The notes under the pieces were generated by a model. That model ran no database searches. It was not told the origin of the DNA and saw nothing but the letters and a program-made list of their open reading frames with translations. A DNA stretch of 43,316 nucleotides from JBIKWM01 sp044356305. GTDB taxonomy: Bacteria > Bacteroidota > Bacteroidia > UBA10329. The DNA is taken from positions 1 to 43,316 of the forward strand of contig JBIKWM010000027.1 of the NCBI GenBank assembly GCA_044356305.1, written 5' to 3'. The first letter of the stretch is position 1. Each line of letters opens with the position of its first letter. Below are positions 33,299-41,000 of this stretch, in pieces. Made by a program: the position numbers and the translations under genes.

Positions 33299-33411
33299 GC
33301 CTTGACCCAACGCCACCTGCTCCGGCTGCGTGAGCGCGATGCGCTGAGTAGAAGGGACAGACTGAGTGGGGCTGAGGAGTACTAAAGGGGGATGGGGTCG
33401 AGTAGAGGCCC

Positions 33412-33640
33412 GAATAAGTCATATGCTGAGATATATTAATTTAGTTCAGCTTGTGATCAGTCATGTGTATCTATTCATCACTCATGTGGGCTTTGTGATA
33501 AGTCATGTGGCTCTTATAATAAGTCATGTGCTTCTTATGATAAGTCGTATGCACAGATTGATCATTCAGCATCATCATAAAATAAATCAAGTGCTCAATA
33601 AAATAAACAAAGTGCTGAAATATGAAATTAAAGTGCACTA
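33412..33640. repeat. Degenerate but exactly phased 21-bp repeat array
   Basis: The core TCATGTG, or its decayed form, sits at 33419, 33440, 33461, 33482, 33503, 33524, 33545, 33566, 33587, 33608 and 33629: eleven positions in a perfect 21-bp register with no indel. The best four units (33461-33524) read GATAAGTCATGTG plus eight variable bases; the outer units are AT-rich and diverged. The block is roughly one-third GC, against GC-rich flanks. In one plus frame it gives heptads such as VISHVYL with Ile kept in every unit, from either GTG 33366 or ATG 33422 to a TAA at about 33639. A small coiled-coil protein is possible but unproven. Confidence 0.85.
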
Positions 33641-34032
33641 AAATGTAAGTCTGGGTGCCTCAGATGGAGGGATAATCCGAGATAGGGAGACAGATGCTGC
33701 GATTTGATGTGCCTCGGATGCTGAAGCTGCCCGGGGGGGGGGTGGAATTAGGAATGAGAAATTGGGAATTAGCCTAAGAAGGCGGGCGGTGTTTGAGACC
33801 TCGCCCCCGCCCGTGCCGGATCGGGCTAGCCCGGCCCCTCATATGGGGAGAGGGGTTGCTAAATGGGAAACTCTGCGGTGAGGCTGGGGCCTTTGCTTGG
33901 TCGAAGGGGGATTTTAGCCCGCGGGCGCAGACCGCTTTGCCTTGAGACCGCACAAGTAATCCTGCGGAACACTCGAGCGATTGGGGACATCCCCCACAAT
34001 CCACAATCAGCAATCCACAATCAGCAATCCCC
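33641..34032. other. GC-rich hairpin-rich intergenic spacer
   Basis: No gene supported. It holds a G9 run (about 33733-33741), a hairpin CCCCTC/GAGGGG at about 33836-33857, the palindromes GGCTAGCC and GCCCGCGGGC, a GGGGA/TCCCC hairpin near 33984, and a short tandem repeat of CAATCCACAATCAG at about 33999-34027. This mixture resembles dispersed intergenic repeats found between convergent genes in Bacteroidota. Together with the terminator and the 21-bp array it fills the 790-bp convergent gap 33241-34032; positions 33299-33411 show nothing further. Confidence 0.6.
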
Positions 34033-34506
34033 TCACACGGCTTTGGCTGAGAGCGTGAGGCGGAAAACCGCCACGGGATCGGTGGTGGAGTAGGTGGGCA
34101 CGTAGGCCCGCACGGTGACGGGTACATTGATGCGGGTGCGGTCGGCAAGGGCGCGGTCGAGGGCGGCATTGACCGCCAGGCCGTCCTCACAGATGAAGTG
34201 GACGTGGCCATCGGGCCTGCGCAGGAACTCGGCCTGCATGTCCTTGAACACGATGCTGAGCCGGGGGCCACCGCGCCTGAGGCGGTCAAACGCCACCCAG
34301 GCGCCTGTGACATCGGCCCCGATGGCAAGGGCCCCGAAGTACATGCTGCCCAGGTGGTTGCGGGTGTTGCGCCTGAGCGGGATGCGCACCACGGTGCGGT
34401 TATCGGTGTGCTCAACAAGGCGGGCACCCACATACCACAGCAGCGGTATGCGGGTGTAGCCGAACCAGCGGAGGAATAGGTTGGCACGCCAGAGGGCCGG
34501 GCCCAT
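34033..34506 (-). CDS. DUF4442 hotdog-fold (thioesterase-like) protein
   Basis: A 157-residue single-domain protein of the DUF4442 type, a hotdog fold related to acyl-CoA thioesterases. Typical segments are VVRIPLRRNTRNHLGSMYFGALAIGADVTGAWVAF, where the NHLGSMYFG stretch occupies the active-site helix region, and MQAEFLRRPDGHVHFICEDG. No signal peptide, so cytoplasmic. It starts 9 nt after the PorP/SprF-like gene and appears to be the last gene of the surface-protein operon, an unexpected partner; it may simply be co-transcribed. Substrate unknown. Confidence 0.82.
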   Translation of the reverse strand: MGPALWRANLFLRWFGYTRIPLLWYVGARLVEHTDNRTVVRIPLRRNTRNHLGSMYFGALAIGADVTGAWVAFDRLRRGGPRLSIVFKDMQAEFLRRPDGHVHFICEDGLAVNAALDRALADRTRINVPVTVRAYVPTYSTTDPVAVFRLTLSAKAV

Positions 34507-34515
34507 CGCCTCAGG

Positions 34516-35988
34516 TCAGGGGGTCACCACCTGATACTTGTGCACCCAGGCATCGGGCACATCGAGCTTGCGGGTCTCGCGCATCTCCTTGCGGGCCTCC
34601 TTCTCTGTGCCGAAGCGCTTGCTGTAGAGGTAGTACCACTTGCGCTCCTCGTCATACACCATGATGGCCTCGCGTCCCTTTTTCTGCCATATCTCTATGC
34701 CCTTGTAGGCATTGTCGAGGCTGCGGAACGACTCGATGACCACGTAGTAGCCGCTCTCGAGCAGTTCCTGCTCAAAGGTGGTGTTGCCCTTACCGTCTTT
34801 CATGGCCTTGATCTGGCGCAGCAGGCCCTTGATCATGTTGGTGTCGAGGCCCTCGTCCACTTTCTGGTTCAGTTCCTCAAGCTCTTTCTGCATGTTGCGG
34901 ATCTGCTCATCGAGGCGGTTGATCTCGTCATCCTGCATGGTGTTGCGCTGGCGCATGCTGTCGAGGGCGGTGTTCACCGTGGTGTCGAGCTTGTTCACGC
35001 GCTTGTCGATGGAGTCCTGTTCGGCATCGAGCGAGTCGAGGCGCAGCTCAAACTCCTTGAGTTTCTTCTCGGCCCCTGTGCCGAAGTTGAAGCCCAGCAT
35101 CACCTCGTGCGACATGGGGCTCATGCGGCTCACGCCATTGATGGCCATATCGTAGGCATAGGCGATGGTGAACTTCTTGGCCACCTTGACCCCAGCGGCT
35201 ATCACCGGGCCGGTCTCGTGCCTCCACATGAACTGGAGCCAGGCTATCTCCTTGTAGCCTCCGCGCACCCCCGCATCGAAACTGAAGGGTACATTGGGCT
35301 GGTAGCGCAGCAGCACGGTAGGTTCCACGTGCCATGTGTCCTTTATGGTGTAATCGTAGCTGAGCAACATGCGGTAGTGCCTGTCGGTGCCCATGGTGTA
35401 GCTCTTGTTCTTGGTGTCGAACGTGGGGCCGAGGCCGATGACGTTGGGCACGTTGATGCCCACCTCGAGGCTCTTCCAATGGTAGGTTACACCCACAATG
35501 CCATCGACCATGGCACCCGAGAGGTTGCCGTTGGATAGGAGCATGTCTGACGGGTCCTCGACCACGGCACTGCTCAGGTCGAGCTGCGTGCGCATGAAAC
35601 CGAGGCCGAGGCCCATGCTGAGCCAATGCTGGGTGCCACCGAACTCGAGGCGGTAGGCATAGGCCAGGTGGCCGGAGATGGTGGAGAGGAGGTCGGTCTT
35701 GTCGTAGGCCAGGTTCATGCCCAGATTAGACCCTTTGGCCACGGGCGCATGCACGCTCAGAAAGGCCGTGTTGGGCCCTCCGGTTATGTCGCGCCATTGG
35801 CTGCGGTTGCCCACGTAGGCGGCAATGTTGCCCTGGTCTCCGGCATTGGCCGGGTTGAGGAAGAACCTGTTCACGTTATACAGGCTCGAAAGTGGGGCCT
35901 GCTGAGCAAGGGCTCCGGTGGCAGAGCTCAGCAGTACAAGGGCGGTGGTGATGGTGTTTCTCATGGCTCCTGTGTGCTGCGGTCTCAT
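34516..35988 (-). CDS. PorP/SprF-family outer-membrane protein fused to coiled coil and SPOR-like domain
   Basis: A 490-residue protein. Signal peptide to about residue 29 (cleavage after ALAQ). The PorP/SprF barrel follows (about 30-290), with the family opening SSLYNVNRFFLNPANAGDQG and repeated strands such as FLSVHAPVAKGSNLGMNLAYD. A periplasmic coiled coil then spans about 303-395, rich in E, K, L and D. The last 80 residues (about 410-490) resemble a SPOR domain (GYYVVIESFRSLDNAYKG, WYYLYSKRFGTEKEARKEM), which binds denuded peptidoglycan. PorP/SprF proteins anchor or secrete CHU_C-type T9SS substrates, and one lies directly upstream with ATGA overlap (35985-35988). ATG 35964 is an alternative start. 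Confidence 0.87.
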   Translation of the reverse strand: MRPQHTGAMRNTITTALVLLSSATGALAQQAPLSSLYNVNRFFLNPANAGDQGNIAAYVGNRSQWRDITGGPNTAFLSVHAPVAKGSNLGMNLAYDKTDLLSTISGHLAYAYRLEFGGTQHWLSMGLGLGFMRTQLDLSSAVVEDPSDMLLSNGNLSGAMVDGIVGVTYHWKSLEVGINVPNVIGLGPTFDTKNKSYTMGTDRHYRMLLSYDYTIKDTWHVEPTVLLRYQPNVPFSFDAGVRGGYKEIAWLQFMWRHETGPVIAAGVKVAKKFTIAYAYDMAINGVSRMSPMSHEVMLGFNFGTGAEKKLKEFELRLDSLDAEQDSIDKRVNKLDTTVNTALDSMRQRNTMQDDEINRLDEQIRNMQKELEELNQKVDEGLDTNMIKGLLRQIKAMKDGKGNTTFEQELLESGYYVVIESFRSLDNAYKGIEIWQKKGREAIMVYDEERKWYYLYSKRFGTEKEARKEMRETRKLDVPDAWVHKYQVVTP

Positions 35989-38030
35989 TTGTTCAGTCTC
36001 ACAATGGTCACTGCCCCGTCCTTGCGGCCGTCCTCAAGGCCATCGCACTCGAGGGTGTAGTAGTAGGTGGCCTCGGGCAGCGGATTGCCGTTCATGGTGC
36101 CGTTCCAGTCGTTGAGGTAAGGGCTTGCGGTGTACACCTGATTGCCCCATCGGTCAAACACGGTGAGCACACATTCGCTGTAATGCTCAATGTTGCTGAT
36201 GTAGAAGCGGTCGTTCTTCCCATCGAAGTTCGGGGTGAAGAGGTTCACGGCCTCCAGGTCAAAATCCCTTCGGAGGGTGATGGACACGGTATCCTGATCG
36301 GTGCACCCGTTGGCATCGGTGACGGTGACCACATAGGTCATGTTCTCGGTGGGGCGGGCCATGGGGGTGGCGCTGTAGGGGTCGTTGAGGTAGGTCTGTG
36401 GGCTCCATTCATAGCTCACACCGCCCGTGGCAGTCAGGTTCACAGGGTTTCCGATGCTGATGCTCGTGTCGTTGCTGGCGGTGGCCGTTGCGGCCGGGAA
36501 CACCTGCAGGTCCACATCGGCACGGCCCTCGCAGCCATTGGCCGACACGAGCAGCACGATGTAGTTGTCGGGCTCACTTACCACGGTGCTGGCGGTGGTG
36601 GCCTCGTTTGACCAGAGGATGGACTCCCCAGCACCGGCATTCACGGTCAGGGTAACGCTACCGGTCCCGGCACAGATGGTCAGGGGCCCATCGGCTGTTA
36701 TCTGCGGGGTTGGGAGCTGATACACCTCCACGGTCTGATAGGCCGTGTCGCGGCAGCCATCGGTGCTGGTGACCACAAGCATCGAATTCCATTGCCCGGC
36801 ATCGGGATATACATGGATGGGATTGAATCCGACACTCGAATTGAAATCACCGAAATCCCAGAAATACCCGGCTATGGTGGTGCCATTGCCAAGGCTCTGA
36901 TTGTTGAAAACAGACTCGCCCCCGTAGCAGATGCCACCCACGGTGAAGGCGGCAATGGGTGCGGCCAGCACATTCACGGTCTGGGTGAAATTATCCGTAC
37001 AGCCGAAAGAGGAGGTGATGGTGAGCGTGACGCTGGCCGGTCCGGGCACATTGAAGGCGTTGGTAACAGGGTCGCTGTCGGTGCTGGTGCCGAACGGGCC
37101 GAAGTCCCACGCGAAGGTGGCCGTACCCACCTGATTGATGCTGAGGTTGGTGAATTCGATGAACTGGCTGGCGCACGCGGTGCTGTGGGTGAACAGGGCC
37201 ACGGGCAGCGGGGCAATGGTCATGAGCTGAGATACCGAGGCGGTGCAGCCCATGTCGGTGGTCACCGTGAGCCCTATCTGGTAGTTGCCCGCGGCAATGA
37301 ACTGCTGCTGCACGGTGGCGGTGGCGGCATCGTCAAACTGCCCGTCACCGTTGAGCTCCCACGCGTAGGTGGCGATGGTCCCGCTGCTTACGGTGGCGTT
37401 GGCGGTCAGGGTGGTCACATCGCCCAGGCACACCCCAGTAGCTGCAAAATTCACGGTGGCATTGGGGCTCACGGTGGCAAACCCTGAGGTGACCCCTGCG
37501 CAGCCCTGATCGCTGATGACGCGCAGTCCAACAGGGAAACTGCCGGTTACGGGCGGGGTGAGCTGGGCATTGGTGCCACTTGCATCGTCATACTGCCCGT
37601 CATTGTCCAGGTCCCAGGTCACAGATACCACTGTGGCCCCGGTGCTCTGGTCGCTGAGTAGGATAGGGTCTCCCAGGCAGGCCGGTGCTGCACTGAACTG
37701 GGCCAAGGGCAGCGGATTGACAGTGACCAGACGGTACACACTCACCACCTCGCCCAGGTTGGTGGTCACCTGCAGCCCCACGTTGAACACGCCCGAACCC
37801 GGGAACGCGTGGCTAAGGTTGGCTCCGCTGGCATCGTTGAAATTGCCGTCAGCGTCAAGGTCCCAGTCCCACGACATGATGGTCTGACCTACGGTGGGTG
37901 TGCTGATGCTTACCAGCAGCGAGTTGTTGCCCTGGCACACCGTGGTGGTGGTGAAATCGGCCGTGGTGGCCGATGCCAGTATCGGTAGTCCGATCAGGGC
38001 GAGTGCAAGCGTGTTTCTCATCGCGCGCAT
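35985..38030 (-). CDS. Multi-PKD surface protein with CHU_C (T9SS type B) sorting domain
   Basis: A 681-residue exported protein. Signal peptide about residues 1-23 (ALIGLPILASA). About five PKD-type domains follow, with WDWDLDADGNFNDASG, WDLDNDGQYDDASG, WELNGDGQFDDA, FAWDFGPFG and FWDFGDFNSS; the first three contain Asp-rich loops that may bind calcium. An Ig-like segment (VTLTVNAGAGESILWSN) precedes the CHU_C domain: AVNLFTPNFDGKNDRFYI, CVLTVFDRWGNQVYT, WNGTMNGNPLPEATYYYTLEC. It should be exported by T9SS and displayed through its PorP/SprF partner, encoded immediately downstream. Starts 42 nt after the adhesin gene; ATG 38021 is a possible alternative start. Confidence 0.9.
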   Translation of the reverse strand: MRAMRNTLALALIGLPILASATTADFTTTTVCQGNNSLLVSISTPTVGQTIMSWDWDLDADGNFNDASGANLSHAFPGSGVFNVGLQVTTNLGEVVSVYRLVTVNPLPLAQFSAAPACLGDPILLSDQSTGATVVSVTWDLDNDGQYDDASGTNAQLTPPVTGSFPVGLRVISDQGCAGVTSGFATVSPNATVNFAATGVCLGDVTTLTANATVSSGTIATYAWELNGDGQFDDAATATVQQQFIAAGNYQIGLTVTTDMGCTASVSQLMTIAPLPVALFTHSTACASQFIEFTNLSINQVGTATFAWDFGPFGTSTDSDPVTNAFNVPGPASVTLTITSSFGCTDNFTQTVNVLAAPIAAFTVGGICYGGESVFNNQSLGNGTTIAGYFWDFGDFNSSVGFNPIHVYPDAGQWNSMLVVTSTDGCRDTAYQTVEVYQLPTPQITADGPLTICAGTGSVTLTVNAGAGESILWSNEATTASTVVSEPDNYIVLLVSANGCEGRADVDLQVFPAATATASNDTSISIGNPVNLTATGGVSYEWSPQTYLNDPYSATPMARPTENMTYVVTVTDANGCTDQDTVSITLRRDFDLEAVNLFTPNFDGKNDRFYISNIEHYSECVLTVFDRWGNQVYTASPYLNDWNGTMNGNPLPEATYYYTLECDGLEDGRKDGAVTIVRLNK

Positions 38031-38072
38031 TTCTCTTTTCTCAGGTTGATTGGGGAATGATGATGTTCAGTC

Positions 38073-41000
38073 TCAGCGGATCTCGGCACGGAGGGTGCGC
38101 TGAGAACCATCGTTGCTGAAGGTGAGCAGGTAGGTGCCTTTGGACAGATGGCTCAGATCGAGGGTGGCACGGCCATCGGCTCCGGTGGCTGCGAGCAGTG
38201 CGGTGTAAAGCCCTCGCCCGGCAAGGTCGGTGACCTGCAGCGCCACGGGGCCGTTCACATCGCTGCCCAGGGTCACGGTCATGTGCCCATCGCCCGGGTT
38301 GGGGAACAGGTTCAGATCTGCCAGCGCCCCTTCGGTGATGCCAATGTTGACGGTCGATACGTTCACTGTGATGCTCTCGCTGCCGCAGTCGTTGGTAACG
38401 GTGAGGGTAACGAGATAATCGCCCGGAGCAGCGTAGGTGTGGATGGGCGATATGTCGGTGCTGGTGCTGCCATCACCGAAATCCCAGAAGAACGATGTGC
38501 CGAACAGTGAGGTATTGATGAACTGTACCGCCTCGCCCGATACGAGCGGGTTGAAAGAAGGCACCGGTGAATCGCCCTCAGCGAAAATGGTCACCTCGGT
38601 GCTGTCAATGCATCCGTTGAGGTCGCTCGCGTACACAGTGTAGGTGCCTGCGCTCAGCACATTGAAGATGTTCGACACCTGCAACGGACCGTTTTCGAGG
38701 GCATAGAGATAGGTCGGGTTGCCGCCAGTGGCCGAGAGCGTCACAGCTCCGTTGATCTCATTGGAACATTGGGTGTTCTGGATCGACTCAATGGCTATCT
38801 GCACCACGGTGGGATCTACCAGTTCAATCTGCTCCGAGTACGTGCAGCCGTTGGCATCCATGATGGTGAGGTTGTAGAAACCGGCCTGATATCCTACAAG
38901 GAAATTGTCGCTCTGGAAAGTCTGGCCATCCAGGCTGAAACTGTAGCCGCCAGCCCCACCGAAGGCGATCACCGTCACCGTACCATTGGTGTCGCCTTGG
39001 CAAAGTGGGTCGTTTATCAGCATCTGCGATATCTGAATGGGGTTGTTCGGGTCGCTGATGATCACAAAATCAGCGATCAGGCAGCCGTTGGCATCTACTA
39101 CTGCCCACGATACGGGGCCGGGGTTGAGGTCGGTGATGGTGTTCACATCGCTGAAAGCCCCGTTGTTGAAACTGTACTGGTATGGCGCGGTGCCGCCCGA
39201 TGGGTTGAGTGTTATGGCACCGTCAACAAAACCGGGACACTCGATGTCGTCCACTATCTCGTCCACTACCAGCGGGTTGGCCGGACCGGTTATCGTCACC
39301 GACTCCGATGCGGTGCAACCGTTGGCATCGGCCACCAGCACGGTATAGTTGCCGGGCAGCAGCCCCACAAGGGTGGAGCTGGTCACGAAATTCTGCCCAC
39401 CGTCCGATGAGTACACGTAAGGCTGCGTGCCCCCAGCGGCACTCACCTGCACCTGCCCGGTGGGCTGACCACCGCACGTTGCGGGCACGGCCACGGTCTG
39501 AATGGTGAGAGAGGCAGGTTCATCAATGGTAATGCTCAAGGTCGATTGGCACCCGTTGGCATCGGTGGCAACTGCAATGTACTGACCAACGACCAGGTTG
39601 CTGAACAGGCCTGATACCTGTTGTGCCGACCCGCTCAAAGAGTAGGTGTATGGGGCGGTGCCCGATGCGGCACCTACCTCTACAAGGCCGGTCGGGGTGC
39701 CGTTGCAGATCACGTCCTGTATGCTCACCACACTGAACAGCATCAGGCTCGGTTCATTGATGGTGAAGGTCTCGCCATCGGTGCAGCCCACGTTATCCGT
39801 GACAAGCAGACTATAGCTGCCATCGGTAAGCCCTCCGAAATTGCCAGAAGATTGGGCAGGGCCATTGTTGAGGGTGAAAGTGTAGGGGCTGCTTCCGCCA
39901 CTGGCCTGAGCCGAAACGGCCCCTGAGGCATCTCCGTTGCACAGCACATCGGTCACTGAGGTGATGCCGGCAACCAGTGCCTGTGGTTCAATCAGCTCGG
40001 CCTGTGTATCAAATGTGCATCCATTGGCATCGATCACTGTAACGTCATGGAATCCGGCCGCGAGACCCGTAAACACCGGACTTACCTGCGGGGTGCCACC
40101 GTTGATAGAATAGGAGTAAGGCGAAGTGCCGCCCCCGGCCGCCACGGCAAAGCTGCCATCGGCACCAGCATGGCACGTTACATTGGTTATGTTGGTTATG
40201 GCACCTACCACCGATGTGGCCGGTTGACCCACCGGAACGACCTGCACACTGCTGCATCCGGTCGCATCGCTCATGCCCACAGTGTAGCTTCCGGCACTTA
40301 GGCCGAAAAATGCCTGACTTATCTGGGGCGTGCCACCATTGAGGCTATAGAATATGTCGGGTGTGCCCACAGTCGGGGTTATCACAATTGCTCCGGTATT
40401 GTCCCCGAAACAGCTCACATCGGTCACGTTGGGGGTGAAATCTGGGGTCGGGCTCACCACCACCTGGTCGGTCAGGGTGGCTTCGCAACCATTGCCGGCA
40501 GTAACAGTCAGAGAAACGTTGTAGGTGCCCGCAGCAGCGAAGACTGTGCTCGGGTCCTGAAGACTCGACAGGTCGCCATTGTCAAAGTCCCAGGCATAGG
40601 TTCCAACGTCACCGGTGTTGGTGAAATCGACTGCTTCGCCAGCACATCCGATGGTGGACGTGAAATCGGCCACAGGAGATGGGAGAACATCCACCGTGGC
40701 CGTGGCCTGGTCGCTGCAGCCATCGCTGCTCGTTACGGTCTGTGTGACGGTGAATGTGCCATCGGTGGCGTAGGTGTATGATGGTGCGGCCGACACATCG
40801 GTGTTGCCATCACCAAGATCATACAGATAATCTGAAGCCCCTGTGCTGAGGTCGGTGAACGCGGTGGCAGTGCCGAGGCAGGCCGTGGTGGCACTGAAAT
40901 CGGCCACAGGATTGTCGAACACCACCGCATCATCGGTGAATGTGCCTGTGCAGCCGAGGTCGCTGGTGGCGGTAAGGGTCACGCTGAAAGTTCCCGGACC

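Noticed and set aside
33412..33640. CRISPR array
   Set aside because: The units are contiguous 21-mers without separate unique spacers, and no cas genes are present.
33774..34487. 237-residue minus-strand frame
   Set aside because: It is in a different frame from the clear DUF4442 protein, is rich in P, S and T from GC-rich shadow codons, and extends into spacer.
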